Positions 35,572 through 44,609 are shown, numbered from the stretch's first letter. The stretch: DNA of 64,000 nucleotides from Gordonia amicalis NBRC 100051 = JCM 11271 (GCF_000332995.1 NZ_BANS01000030.1:1-64000), one strand, 5' to 3'. Notes: generated from the sequence alone by a model not told the origin. A program made the numbers and translations.

Positions 35572-37182
35572 ATGAGCGATTCGGCCGTGCAGACGACCAT
35601 CGTCGACGACACCCACACCGCCCCCACCTTCGCCGAACTCGGCGTGGATGAGCGTATCGTCTCGGCTCTCGCCGACGACGGCAAGACCCACACCTTCGCG
35701 ATCCAGGAACTGACGCTCCCGCTCGCCCTCGAGGGTCACGATCTGATCGGTCAGGCCCGCACCGGCATGGGCAAGACCTTCGGTTTCGGCATCCCGCTGC
35801 TGCACCGCCTGGCCCACGCCGAGGCCTCCGGCGTGCGGCCCCTCGACAACACCCCGCGCGCGCTGATCATCGTGCCGACACGTGAGCTGTGCGTTCAGGT
35901 GACCGGCGACCTCCAGGTGGCGGCGCCGTCGCTCGAGGTCACTCTCGCCGACGGCACCCGTCGGCCGCTGAAGGTCACCTCGATCTACGGCGGTCGCCCC
36001 TACGAGGCGCAGATCGCCGAGCTGCAGTCCGGCGTCGACGTCGTGGTCGGTACCCCGGGTCGCCTCCTCGACCTCGCCCAGCAGGGCCACCTCGTGCTCG
36101 GCAAGGTCTCGATCCTCGTCCTCGACGAGGCCGACGAGATGCTCGACCTCGGCTTCCTCCCGGACATCGAGCGGATCATGTCCGCGCTGCCGACCCCGCG
36201 CCAGACCATGCTGTTCTCGGCGACCATGCCCGGACCGATCGTCACCCTGGCCCGGACCTTCCTGCACCGGCCTACCCACATCCGCGCCGAGAACGCCAAC
36301 GACTCGGCGGTCCACGACCGCACGAAGCAGTACGCCTACCGCGCGCACGCACTCGACAAGGCCGAGCTCGTCGCCCGCATCCTGCAGGCCGACGGCCGCG
36401 GCGCGACGATGGTCTTCACCCGCACCAAGCGCACGGCCCAGAAGGTCGCCGACGACCTCGCCGAGCGCGGGTTCAAGGTGGGTGCCGTGCACGGCGACCT
36501 CGGTCAGATCGCCCGCGAGAAGGCCCTCAAGCGGTTCCGCGACGGCGCCATCGACGTCCTGGTCGCCACCGATGTCGCCGCCCGCGGCATCGACATCGAC
36601 GACGTCACCCACGTCATCAACTACCAGTGCCCCGAGGACGACAAGACCTACGTGCACCGGATCGGCCGTACCGGGCGCGCCGGCCGCACCGGCATCGCGG
36701 TGACCCTGGTGGACTGGGACGAGCTGCACCGCTGGGAACTCATCGACAAGGCCCTCGGTCTCGGCATCCCCGACCCCGCGGAGACCTACTCGACCTCCGA
36801 GCACCTGCGCGAGGACCTGTCCATCCCGGAGACGGCCACCGGCCGCATCGTGGCCGCCAAGCCCGAGCGCGACCCGAACGAGACCCGCGAGACGCGCGAG
36901 GACCGGGAACCGCGTAAGCGTTCGACCCGCACCCGTCGTCGTACCCGCGGCGGCCAGACCTCCGAGGGCGACACCGCGGAAACCGCCAGCACGAGCACCG
37001 AGACCGCCGAGGAAGCCAAGGGCAACGATTCCGAGGCCTCCGACGAGGGCACCGGCGAGGGCGCCTCGAAGCCGCGCCGTCGTCGCCGCCGTCGCGGTGG
37101 AGCCAAGGGCAAGCCGGCCGGTGAGGGTGCAGGCGACGCGACCCCGGTGTCCGCCCAGTCCGCACCGGCAGCTGCCGAGTAA
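35572..37182 (+). CDS. rhlE: DEAD-box RNA helicase RhlE
   Basis: A 536-residue ATP-dependent RNA helicase. The Q motif (TFAIQELTLPLAL) precedes Walker A ARTGMGKT. DEAD sits in ILVLDEADEML, SAT in LFSATMPG, and the C-terminal motor shows ATDVAARGIDI and HRIGRTGRAGR. The last 130 residues are a basic, low-complexity tail with RTRRRTRGGQ and a run of Arg, mixed with acidic Glu/Asp stretches, typical of RNA-binding tails. Family roles are cold adaptation, RNA decay and ribosome assembly. The ATG at 35572 follows AGAAAGG at about 12 nt, slightly long spacing. Confidence 0.95.
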   Translation: MSDSAVQTTIVDDTHTAPTFAELGVDERIVSALADDGKTHTFAIQELTLPLALEGHDLIGQARTGMGKTFGFGIPLLHRLAHAEASGVRPLDNTPRALIIVPTRELCVQVTGDLQVAAPSLEVTLADGTRRPLKVTSIYGGRPYEAQIAELQSGVDVVVGTPGRLLDLAQQGHLVLGKVSILVLDEADEMLDLGFLPDIERIMSALPTPRQTMLFSATMPGPIVTLARTFLHRPTHIRAENANDSAVHDRTKQYAYRAHALDKAELVARILQADGRGATMVFTRTKRTAQKVADDLAERGFKVGAVHGDLGQIAREKALKRFRDGAIDVLVATDVAARGIDIDDVTHVINYQCPEDDKTYVHRIGRTGRAGRTGIAVTLVDWDELHRWELIDKALGLGIPDPAETYSTSEHLREDLSIPETATGRIVAAKPERDPNETRETREDREPRKRSTRTRRRTRGGQTSEGDTAETASTSTETAEEAKGNDSEASDEGTGEGASKPRRRRRRRGGAKGKPAGEGAGDATPVSAQSAPAAAE

Positions 37183-37199
37183 CCACCACGAGTCCACGC

Positions 37200-38474
37200 G
37201 TGGCACGCGTCAAACCGGAGCGGCGCCGGCCGATCGACCTCGCGGTCACCGCGATCATCGTCGTGCTCGTCGCCGTGTCCGGGCTGATCGCCTGGCTGGT
37301 GAGTCCGGTACGTGGGACCACCAGCGTCCAGGCGCAGTCCACCCCACCCGAGGTCGAACAACCCGCGGCGGTTCCGGGCTCCTTCGCGCCACGCTGGCAC
37401 GCCGCCTCCGACGCCACCGTCACGCCGGCCATCGCCGCTTCGGTGGTCGTGACCGGCAACGGCGGCACCGTCACCGGGCACGACCCGGCCTCGGGGGCGG
37501 AGCTGTGGTCCTACCGCCGAGATCTCGACCTCTGCGTCGTCGGCACCGCGTGGACCGCCAGCACCGACCTCGCGCTCGCGGTCTACCGCAACTCCCGCGG
37601 CTGCTCGGAGGTCACCGCGCTCGACGCGAAGACCGGGGCCCGCAAGGGCGCCCGGACCAGTGACGCCGACGACCAGCTACGGCTGGTCAGCGACTACGGG
37701 TACGTGATCGCCCAGGGCCCCCGCCGGCTCGAGACGTGGGGCTCGAACCTGGTGCGCGGAATCGAGTACGGCCGGGTGGAGGCGCGCGTCCGCCCGGAGG
37801 ACGAGGCCAAGCGCAAGGACTGCGTCATCTATTCCTCGGCCATCTCCGGCGACCGCATGTCCGTCACCGAACGCTGCGCCGACGACCCGGGGTATCGGCT
37901 GACCGTGCTCGGCGTCCTCCTCGACGACGACGAACGCGTCGAGCAGTACGGGTCGACACTGATCACCGGTGACGTCAGCGGGCCACCGCCGGTGGTCATC
38001 GCGATGTCGTCGTCGGGTATCGCCGTCTACGACGGCGGCGCGAGTCCCGCCGAACCGCCGGCGCTCGGCGGCGACAGCGGACCGTCCATCCGACGCTTCG
38101 ACTCCGAGGGCGTGGCGACCGGCTCGAACACCGTGTCCGGGGATGCGACACCACCGTCGGGAAGCGTCCCGCTCGACGGGAACGGCATCGTCACCTATTG
38201 GACCGGCAAGTCGACGGTCGTGCTGGATGGACAGAGCCTCAAACCGATCTACCAGGTCCCCGGCACGCTCGGACCCGGCCAGGTGATGGCCGGGCAGCTC
38301 CTGCTGCCGAGTACGGCCGGGATCAGCGTGCGTGATGTTGCCGGCGGCCGCGAGATCCGTTCGATCCCGCTCGCCCGCAACGCCCCGCCGGACGGAGTGG
38401 TGAGCCTGCGGGTCCTCGGCGACGTGGTCGTCGAACAGCGCGGCACGACGGTCGAGGCCTTCGGTCCGGCCTGA
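37200..38474 (+). CDS. Membrane-anchored beta-propeller-like protein (Rv3212 type)
   Basis: A 424-residue protein with one N-terminal helix (about residues 13-35) and a large extracytoplasmic part. The repeated pattern of short beta strands with GxxW/Y and ALDAKTG turns (VTGHDPASGAELWSYRR, VTALDAKTGARKGAR) suggests a PQQ-like beta propeller. Four cysteines in the domain may form disulfides. Function unknown; it always follows rhlE in related genomes. The GTG at 37200 starts 17 nt after the rhlE stop without a clear ribosome site, so coupled translation is possible. Confidence 0.8.
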   Translation: MARVKPERRRPIDLAVTAIIVVLVAVSGLIAWLVSPVRGTTSVQAQSTPPEVEQPAAVPGSFAPRWHAASDATVTPAIAASVVVTGNGGTVTGHDPASGAELWSYRRDLDLCVVGTAWTASTDLALAVYRNSRGCSEVTALDAKTGARKGARTSDADDQLRLVSDYGYVIAQGPRRLETWGSNLVRGIEYGRVEARVRPEDEAKRKDCVIYSSAISGDRMSVTERCADDPGYRLTVLGVLLDDDERVEQYGSTLITGDVSGPPPVVIAMSSSGIAVYDGGASPAEPPALGGDSGPSIRRFDSEGVATGSNTVSGDATPPSGSVPLDGNGIVTYWTGKSTVVLDGQSLKPIYQVPGTLGPGQVMAGQLLLPSTAGISVRDVAGGREIRSIPLARNAPPDGVVSLRVLGDVVVEQRGTTVEAFGPA

Positions 38475-38493
38475 CCTCACCCGTCACGACGCC

Positions 38494-39282
38494 TCAGAAG
38501 TCGAGGGTGCGTACACCCTCCCCCGCGTCCCAGTACTTCCACAGGTTCTCCGCGAGTTCGCGATATGCGGTGGCGCCCTTGTTCTTTCGTCCGCGCATGA
38601 CCGAACTCCCGGAGGCCGAGGCCTCCGCGAACCGGACGGTTCGCGGGATCGGCGGGTTCAGCACCGGGAGCTCGTAGCGATCGGCGACGTCGGAGAGGAC
38701 GTCGCGGCTGTGCGTGGTCCGAGCGTCGAACAGCGTGGCCACCGCACCCAGCATCGTGAGGTTGGGGTTGGTGATCTGCTGGACCTCGCGGACGGTGCGC
38801 AGCAACTGCCCGACACCACGATGCGCGAGCGTCTCGCACTGGAGCGGGACGATCACCTCGTCGGCCGCGGTGAGCCCGTTGAGCGTGAGCACGCCCAGCG
38901 ACGGCGGGCAGTCGACGATGATGACATCGAAGTCCTGCCCGACCTCGGCCAGTGCCCGCTTCAGTGCGTACTCCCGCCCGGGCCGCATCAGCAGCAGTGC
39001 CTCGGCCCCGGCCAGGTCGATGGTGGCGGGCAGCAGGGTCACCTTGTCCTCGGTGTCGAGGAGCACGTCGGCGATCTCCTCGTCGCCGAGGAGCACGTCG
39101 TGCACCGAGGACTCCAGCTGGTCGGGATCGTGCCCGAGGGAGAACGTGAGACAGCCCTGCGGATCGAGATCGACGACGAGCACCGACACGTCGAGGTCCG
39201 CGAGAGCGGCTCCGAGGGACTCGACCGTGGTGGTCTTGGCGACCCCACCCTTCTGATTGGCAATCGCGAGGATGCGCGTCAT
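38494..39282 (-). CDS. ParA-family ATPase (Rv3213c type)
   Basis: A 262-residue ParA/MinD-like ATPase beginning MTRILAIANQKGGVAKTTT with the deviant Walker A KGGVAKTT. Walker A' lies at VLVVDLDPQG and Walker B at VIIVDCPPSLG. There is no ParB gene next to it, so it is an orphan that may position some cargo rather than the chromosome. The ATG at 39282 puts the Walker loop at residue 10, as in relatives. It is convergent with the beta-propeller gene across 19 nt. Confidence 0.93.
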   Translation of the reverse strand: MTRILAIANQKGGVAKTTTVESLGAALADLDVSVLVVDLDPQGCLTFSLGHDPDQLESSVHDVLLGDEEIADVLLDTEDKVTLLPATIDLAGAEALLLMRPGREYALKRALAEVGQDFDVIIVDCPPSLGVLTLNGLTAADEVIVPLQCETLAHRGVGQLLRTVREVQQITNPNLTMLGAVATLFDARTTHSRDVLSDVADRYELPVLNPPIPRTVRFAEASASGSSVMRGRKNKGATAYRELAENLWKYWDAGEGVRTLDF

Positions 39283-39388
39283 GGGCCCTACTGTACGGCC
39301 GGTCGGCACCGAGTCGACATATTAGAGTCGGCGTCGCGGTAACAACTGGGTCAACTGATCGGAATGCCCGATTTCCGCCGCGATCAGG

Positions 39389-39835
39389 TCAGGGGCCGGG
39401 TTCGAGGTCGCCGGCCAGCCACCGGACCGAAGCCGGACTGAACAGCATCACCAGCACCGCGAGGGCCGCCAGGGCCAGCGGCACGCTGAAAACCGGCAGG
39501 CCGCTGGTGAACAGGTAGTACGCCACCGGGAGCAGCAGGATCTGGGCGATCATCGCGATCGAGCGTCCCCAGCGCCGCCCCGTCCACAGCGCGATCCCCC
39601 CGGCGAGGACGCCGCCGCCGATGATGCCGAACCAGGCCGCGGTGCCGTAGCCGCTGATGGTCGTCTCCTCGTGCCCGGCGAGCGCGCGGATCACCAGGAT
39701 CACCGCCACCACCACGCCGATCAGTCCCTCGACGGTGGTCACCGCCCCGGCCACCTTGATCTGGGTGGGCGTCACCGACGGATCGGCGTCGATCTCAAGC
39801 CGGTCGTGCTCCGGGCGGTCCTTCTCCGTGCTCAC
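39389..39835 (-). CDS. Small integral membrane protein (Rv3217c type)
   Basis: A 148-residue protein with an acidic N-terminus and four hydrophobic helices from about residue 27 onward: VEGLIGVVVAVILVIRALAG, AAWFGIIGGGVLAGGIALW, SIAMIAQILLLPVAYYLF and SVPLALAALAVLVMLFS. The GTG at 39835 was chosen because conserved, hydrophilic sequence starts there. It is divergent from the lipid kinase gene (121 nt), as in M. tuberculosis. Function unknown. Confidence 0.75.
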   Translation of the reverse strand: MSTEKDRPEHDRLEIDADPSVTPTQIKVAGAVTTVEGLIGVVVAVILVIRALAGHEETTISGYGTAAWFGIIGGGVLAGGIALWTGRRWGRSIAMIAQILLLPVAYYLFTSGLPVFSVPLALAALAVLVMLFSPASVRWLAGDLEPGP

Positions 39836-39956
39836 CCGTCCAGGGTATTCGGCGCGGGTCGGGAGAGGCTGTGCACCCCACGCGGGCACATCTGCCGGGC
39901 CGGCGGACGCAGGGCGGATGCGCGCCCATGCCACCCACCCCATATCCTCGGGTGTC

Positions 39957-40901
39957 GTGCGCGTCATGCTCATCGTCAACCCCTTCGCCACCGCGACCAG
40001 TCCGGCCGGTCGCGATGCTCTCGTGCACACGCTGAGCGCACACTTCGACCTCGACGTCGAGCTCACCACCCACCGCGGGCATGCCTTCGAACTCGCTGCC
40101 CGCGCGGCGGCCGAGGATTTCGACACGGTCATCGTCCACGGCGGCGACGGCTCGGTGAACGAGGCCACCAACGGTCTCCTCGACCCGCCGGGGACGAGTG
40201 ACCCCTCGCGTCACCGGCCCGCCCTCGCCGTCATCCCGGGCGGCAGCGCCAATGTCTTCGCGCGCACCCTCGGCATCGACCCCGACCCGTTGCTCGCGAC
40301 CCGGCAGATCATCGAACTCCTCGACGCGGGGGCGAGCCGTCGGATCGGCCTCGGTCACACCGACGACCGGTGGTTCCTGTTCAACACCGGAATGGGTATG
40401 GACGCAGTCGTGGTGCATGCGATGGAGGACAAGCGCCATGCGGGCAAGGCCGCCACTCCCGCCCGGTACCTGTGGACCACCGTCACCAGTTTCCTCAAGC
40501 AGGCGGGCAGTTCGGCGACCTTCGACGTCGAGATCCCCGGCCGCGACCGGATCGTCGGCGCCCGTTTCGGTTTCGTCTCCAACACCAGCCCCTGGACCTA
40601 TCTCGGACCGCGCGAGATCCGCACCAATCCGACCACCGGTTTCGACACCGGTCTGGGCGTGTTCGTGGCGACCTCGACCGGCGTGTTGCGCAACCTTCCC
40701 CTGGCCACTCGATTGCTGACACAAGCAGATCCCAAGGCGCACCATCTATTCCGGGATGACGATGTCGACGAGGTCCGCTTCATCGCCGAGGCCCCGATCG
40801 ACGTGCAGATGGACGGCGACTACATCGGCGCGTTCCGCGACATACGCTTTCGCCATCGTCGCGACGCCCTCGGCGTCATCGCGCCGCCCGCCACCGCGTA
40901 G
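39957..40901 (+). CDS. Diacylglycerol/lipid kinase family protein (Rv3218 type)
   Basis: A 314-residue DAGK-catalytic-fold lipid kinase. The nucleotide loop NPFATATSPAGR opens the protein, followed by VHGGDGSVNEATNGL (GGDGT-like) and AVIPGGSANVFARTLG. The C-terminal lobe has the beta-sandwich end VDVQMDGDYIG. It likely phosphorylates a diacylglycerol or related lipid; the substrate is not predictable. GTG 39957 or ATG 39966 (three codons later) may start it. Its last 82 nt overlap the convergent MFS gene. Confidence 0.9.
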   Translation: MRVMLIVNPFATATSPAGRDALVHTLSAHFDLDVELTTHRGHAFELAARAAAEDFDTVIVHGGDGSVNEATNGLLDPPGTSDPSRHRPALAVIPGGSANVFARTLGIDPDPLLATRQIIELLDAGASRRIGLGHTDDRWFLFNTGMGMDAVVVHAMEDKRHAGKAATPARYLWTTVTSFLKQAGSSATFDVEIPGRDRIVGARFGFVSNTSPWTYLGPREIRTNPTTGFDTGLGVFVATSTGVLRNLPLATRLLTQADPKAHHLFRDDDVDEVRFIAEAPIDVQMDGDYIGAFRDIRFRHRRDALGVIAPPATA

Positions 40902-42058
40902 GGCAGCGCGGCGATCGCGAACAGCGCCGCCGGGCCCAGATGTGCCGAGCCCGCGGCCCATCCGGCGAACGCCAGGAGCGCGACCACCTCCTCCCCCACG
41001 CCCGCGATCGACGTGACCGTCGCCCGCGGCGCCGAAGCCAACCGGTCCTGCAGCGCGGCGTCGGCGACGACCAGCGCCCAGCCGAAGATCCCGAAAGCGA
41101 CGGCCACGCCGAGGACACCGGCCGGGTGGCCCCACAGCGCGGCGAGGATCAGCGTGACCGCACCGGCTCCCACCGCGGGGCCGACCGCGGCGGAGTCGCA
41201 GACGCGTCGCGCCGCGAGGGAACCGCAGATGTCGCCGGCGGCGACCACGATCATGAGCAGTGCGACCGACTGTGGGGTCGGGGTATCCGAGACCGAATCG
41301 GCCAGGAAGGACTCGACCAGCAGCGGCAGATACTCGTCGAGCGCCGCGACCCAGGTCAGAGCGACGACAAGCATCAGCATCCGGCGGGCGACCGGCTGTT
41401 CGCGCACGTCGCGCAGCCCATTGCGGAGAATCGCGAGCCACCCCGTCGGCGCATCGTCGACGGCAGTGACGGCGGCGCCCGGTGCCACATCCTGTCCTGT
41501 GCGTCGTGGCCCGGTGCGCCGGGTCTCGGGCAACAACGCGGATGCGACCGCGCAGAGCACGCATGCCGCGACGCTTGCGATACCGACCGCCGCGTATCCG
41601 CCCCACGCGAGCAGGGGCACCGCCAGCGCCGTGCCGCCGATCAGCCCGACCGCGGCGGCCGCGCGCATCGCACCGGCCAGACGCGCATAGTCCGGTGACC
41701 TGCCGAGATGCGCGAGTTCGTCGTAGACGAGCGCCTGGCTCGTGCCGGAGCGCAGCGAGCCGCCGATCGCCCACAGGACGAAGCCGGCCCCGAAGGAGAG
41801 GAACGAGGGAGCGAAGGTCCAGAGCGCGAAGCCGGCACCGGTGACCAGCGGCCCCGCGACGAGCAGGCGGCGTCGTGAGAACCGGTCGGCCAGGATTCCG
41901 GTGGGAACTTCGACGACCACCGTCGAGACCGACCAGAGCGCGAACAGGGCGCTGATCTCGACGGCCGACAGCCCGGCCCCGGGAACGGTGGCATCGGCGA
42001 ACAGAATCGCGTAGACCGGGTAGAGCGGTATCAGGTCCTCGAAGAGGGCGGCGCTCAC
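40820..42058 (-). CDS. MFS transporter
   Basis: A 412-residue major facilitator with about twelve hydrophobic helices. The family loop between helices 2 and 3 is GILADRFSRRRLLVAG. A cytoplasmic loop follows LLPETRRTGPRRTG in the middle. The GTG start puts the first helix at the very N-terminus (LIPLYPVYAILFAD), so little is missing. The substrate is unknown. The 3' end overlaps the lipid kinase gene by 82 nt on the opposite strand; the 5' end faces whiB1 across 441 nt. Confidence 0.85.
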   Translation of the reverse strand: MSAALFEDLIPLYPVYAILFADATVPGAGLSAVEISALFALWSVSTVVVEVPTGILADRFSRRRLLVAGPLVTGAGFALWTFAPSFLSFGAGFVLWAIGGSLRSGTSQALVYDELAHLGRSPDYARLAGAMRAAAAVGLIGGTALAVPLLAWGGYAAVGIASVAACVLCAVASALLPETRRTGPRRTGQDVAPGAAVTAVDDAPTGWLAILRNGLRDVREQPVARRMLMLVVALTWVAALDEYLPLLVESFLADSVSDTPTPQSVALLMIVVAAGDICGSLAARRVCDSAAVGPAVGAGAVTLILAALWGHPAGVLGVAVAFGIFGWALVVADAALQDRLASAPRATVTSIAGVGEEVVALLAFAGWAAGSAHLGPAALFAIAALPYAVAGGAMTPRASRRWRKRMSRNAPM

Positions 42059-42353
42059 GGCCGCGGCCGTTAGTCGCCGTTGTGGACTCGGACCGTCATG
42101 GCCGGATCGGCGTGGTGTGGATCAACATCGTCGACGCATGTGAGCAAGAGTACTCGATGGGTCTGTCCACGTAACGGGCTATTTTGTGCCATGCCAGGGT
42201 CGCGACCTGCGGAAACTCATCGACAGTTGTCGCGGGGTGCGCGTAGGCTACTACACGGGCGGTCAACCTGCTGTCCGTACCCCCCGTGGGTCCCGCTTCG
42301 GCCGGAGTGGTAGGCGCGAGACGTGATGTTGCCCACGTGTTAACCGAGAACCA
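42059..42353. other. Gap between the MFS gene and the whiB1 promoter
   Basis: About 295 nt with lower GC than its surroundings and no gene I can support. It must hold the promoter of the divergent MFS gene, but I see no convincing hexamer pair. No repeat or RNA fold stands out. Confidence 0.4.
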
Positions 42354-42368
42354 TTGACTTCGGCCGGA

Positions 42369-42387
42369 TTCGTGAAAGTATTCACAA
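42369..42387 (+). promoter_or_regulatory. CRP-type site upstream of whiB1
   Basis: TTCGTGAAAGTATTCACAA contains GTGA-n6-TCAC, the CRP/Cmr core. Its centre (42378.5) lies about 38-41 bp upstream of the start expected from TACGGT (42405-42410). That is class II activation geometry. whiB1 of M. tuberculosis is a known CRP (Rv3676) target with sites near this place. Confidence 0.7.
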
Positions 42388-42404
42388 GCAACAACGCGGA
42401 AACA

Positions 42405-42410
42405 TACGGT
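42405..42410 (+). promoter_or_regulatory. Candidate -10 box of whiB1
   Basis: TACGGT would start transcription near 42417, leaving an 83-nt leader. TTGACT at 42354-42359 is a good -35 for a different, upstream start that the CRP site would block. Inference from spacing. Confidence 0.4.
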
Positions 42411-42499
42411 GCGCCCGCGTGAACTGAGAGTTACCAGCCAACAAATCAGCAATCAGCCAATCGAGTGGTGCGCGGAAACGCGCCTGAAGGAGTAGTGGA

Positions 42500-42754
42500 A
42501 TGGACTGGCGTCACAAGGCCATCTGTCGCGACGAGGATCCGGAGCTGTTCTTCCCCGTGGGAACCAGCGGTCCGGCCATCGCACAGGTCGCCGACGCGAA
42601 GCTCGTCTGTGCACGGTGCCCCGTCACCGCCGATTGCCTCTCGTGGGCCCTCGAGTCGGGCCAGGATGCAGGCGTCTGGGGCGGCATGAGCGAGGACGAG
42701 CGTCGCGCACTGAAGCGTCGTACCGCACGCACCCGCACCCGGAGCAGCGTCTAG
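42500..42754 (+). CDS. whiB1: WhiB1 iron-sulfur transcription regulator
   Basis: An 84-residue Wbl protein. It starts MDWRHKAICRDEDPELFFPV, near-identical to WhiB1 across the order. Cluster cysteines are at 9, 37, 40 and 46, the GVWGG turn is at 58-62, and a basic tail (RRALKRRTARTRTRS) contacts DNA. WhiB1 is essential in M. tuberculosis, binds SigA and senses nitric oxide. The ATG has AAGGAG 7 nt upstream. It is controlled by a CRP-type site and followed by its own terminator, so it is monocistronic. Confidence 0.98.
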   Translation: MDWRHKAICRDEDPELFFPVGTSGPAIAQVADAKLVCARCPVTADCLSWALESGQDAGVWGGMSEDERRALKRRTARTRTRSSV

Positions 42755-42787
42755 AGCTCATCCGAGTCGGCGTTCGCCCGGATTCGA

Positions 42788-42814
42788 AGAAACCCGGCCA
42801 CGGCCGGGTTTTTT
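42788..42814 (+). terminator. Intrinsic terminator of whiB1
   Basis: ACCCGGCC pairs with GGCCGGGT around a minimal loop, followed by a run of six T residues (42809-42814), 34 nt after the stop. Confidence 0.9.
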
Positions 42815-42845
42815 CGTGCCCGGCAACGGTTTTGCCGACCGCCCC

Positions 42846-44351
42846 TCATGACCGCAGGGGAACGTTCACTCCGACTTCGGTTCCCGCGCCCTCGGGATTG
42901 GCACGGACGTCCAATTCGCCGCCGAGTTCGATCGAGACGAGTGTCTTGACGATCTGCAGTCCGAGGTGATCCGAGGTGGACAGGTCGAAATGCTCGGGTA
43001 GGCCGGAGCCGTTGTCGCGCACGGCGATCCGGAGGTTACGCACGTCACGTTCGGCGATGACGGCGATCTCGGCGTCCGACCGGGGTGAGCCGTCGAAGCC
43101 GTGCTCGATCGCGTTCTGGATGAGCTCGGTGAGCACCATCACCAGCGGCATCGCGAGCTCCGCGGTGAGCACCCCGAGACGGTCGCGATGACGCACCGTC
43201 ACCCGCGACTCGTTCGACGCGACATCGACCAGGATCGGAACCAGGCGATCGACGACCTCGTCGAGATCGACCTCCTCGTCGACGCTGCCGGACAACAGCT
43301 CGTGCACGAGGGCGATGGAGGCGACGCGGCGCACGGCCTCGTTGAGGGCCTCCTGCGCGTCGGTGTTGGAGGTGCGCCGGGCCTGCAGACGCAGGAGCGC
43401 CGAGACCGACTGCAGGTTGTTCTTGACCCGGTGGTGGATCTCCCGGATGGTCGCGTCCTTGCTGATCAGCGCGCGGTCGCGCCGTTTGACCTCGGTGACG
43501 TCGCGGATCAGGACCACGGTCCCGGATTCCTGGCCCTTCGGGCGGAGCGGCACCGCCCGGATGAGGACCGTCGCGCGTCGGGCGTCGGCCTCCACGCGCA
43601 TGCCGATGTCGCGGTACGGCCCGGTCGGTACCTGGGCGACCCCGGCGGCGATGTCGAGCATCATCGCGACATCGTCGGCCTCGAACGGCTCGGTGACGAG
43701 TTGTTTGACGACGTCGGACAGCCTGGTGTGGTTGAGCTCCGCCGTCCAGCCCATGCGGTGGAACGCCGAGAGCGCGTTGGGGCTCGTGTAGGTGACCGTG
43801 CCGGTCCGGTCGAGCCGGATGAACCCGTCCCCGGCGCGAGGCGTCGACAGACCCCGCGGATTCCCCTCCTCGTGCGGGAACGTGCCATCGGCGACCATCT
43901 GGCACAGATCGTCCGCGGAGTCCTGATAGGCGAGCTCCAGGGGCGACGGCAACCGCGGGTGGGTGAGGTCGACGGCCCGCGTCAGCACGCCGATCACCGC
44001 CCCGTCGAAACCGACCGGAACCGCCTCCTGACGCATGGCGGTCGCCCCGAACCAGGTGGGGTCCTCGTCGCGGAGCACCTTGTCGGAGTCGAAGGCGCGG
44101 AGCACCTGCGGATGCACCGCGGTGTCGATGACGCGGCCCACCTCGTCGGTGGGGAACACGGTCGACGCAGTGTTGGGCCGGCACTGTGCGACGGTGACCA
44201 CGGCGCCCTCATCCGTGCGGACCGACAGGAGGAAGTCCGCGAAGGAGAGGTCGGCCAGCAGCTGCCACTCGGCGACCAGACGCTGCAGGTGCGCGGCAGC
44301 CGCGTCGGAGAGGGTGGTGTGCTCGGCGAGCAGGTCGGCAAGGGTCGACAT
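42846..44351 (-). CDS. pdtaS: Sensor histidine kinase PdtaS
   Basis: A 501-residue soluble histidine kinase. An N-terminal GAF-like domain (about 1-145) is followed by a PAS domain (about 170-290), then a HisKA_2 helix with phosphoacceptor in REIHHRVKNNLQS (His306/307) and an HATPase with NAIEHGFDG and RDNGSGLPEHFD. PdtaS phosphorylates the antiterminator PdtaR; in mycobacteria it responds to copper and nitric oxide. The ATG has GGAG 7 nt upstream. It is downstream of the biotinyl-protein gene by 42 nt, with a GGGC repeat in the spacer. Confidence 0.95.
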   Translation of the reverse strand: MSTLADLLAEHTTLSDAAAAHLQRLVAEWQLLADLSFADFLLSVRTDEGAVVTVAQCRPNTASTVFPTDEVGRVIDTAVHPQVLRAFDSDKVLRDEDPTWFGATAMRQEAVPVGFDGAVIGVLTRAVDLTHPRLPSPLELAYQDSADDLCQMVADGTFPHEEGNPRGLSTPRAGDGFIRLDRTGTVTYTSPNALSAFHRMGWTAELNHTRLSDVVKQLVTEPFEADDVAMMLDIAAGVAQVPTGPYRDIGMRVEADARRATVLIRAVPLRPKGQESGTVVLIRDVTEVKRRDRALISKDATIREIHHRVKNNLQSVSALLRLQARRTSNTDAQEALNEAVRRVASIALVHELLSGSVDEEVDLDEVVDRLVPILVDVASNESRVTVRHRDRLGVLTAELAMPLVMVLTELIQNAIEHGFDGSPRSDAEIAVIAERDVRNLRIAVRDNGSGLPEHFDLSTSDHLGLQIVKTLVSIELGGELDVRANPEGAGTEVGVNVPLRS

Positions 44352-44375
44352 GGGGATGCTCCGGGTTCGCGGACC

Positions 44376-44394
44376 GGCGGGCGGGCGGGCGGGC
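44376..44394. repeat. GGGC microsatellite between two genes
   Basis: Four to five head-to-tail GGGC units fill the 42-nt gap between the biotinyl-protein stop and the pdtaS start, touching that stop codon. Slippage here would change the spacer or the stop context. Confidence 0.85.
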
Positions 44395-44609
44395 TACTCG
44401 AAGGTCGCGATGACGTCGCCGGCCTGGATGACATCGCCCACCTGCACTTTGATGTCGGCGATGGTGCCCGGTTCTTCTGCGAGAACAGGGATCTCCATCT
44501 TCATCGACTCCAGCAGCACCAGGCTGTCACCGACCTCGATCTGCTGTCCGGGGGCGACCAGGACCTCGAGGACACTCGCGACGATCTCTGCCACCACGTC
44601 TTCTGCCAT
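44394..44609 (-). CDS. Biotinyl/lipoyl-domain protein (TB7.3 type)
   Basis: A 71-residue free-standing biotinyl domain. The carrier Lys37 sits in LLESMKMEIPV, the classic biotin motif, followed by GDVIQAGDVIATFE. In mycobacteria TB7.3 is biotinylated and serves a carboxylase-type reaction that is not firmly assigned. ATG 44609 (MAEDVVAEIV) matches known starts; an ATG two codons upstream (MCMAED) is also open. Neither has a clear ribosome site. It precedes pdtaS on the same strand. Confidence 0.93.
   Translation of the reverse strand: MAEDVVAEIVASVLEVLVAPGQQIEVGDSLVLLESMKMEIPVLAEEPGTIADIKVQVGDVIQAGDVIATFE

Noticed and set aside
38494..39282. Plasmid-type ParAB partition locus
   Set aside because: ParA alone in conserved chromosomal order with no ParB gene or parS-like repeats; the same holds for the second ParA at 62635-63501.
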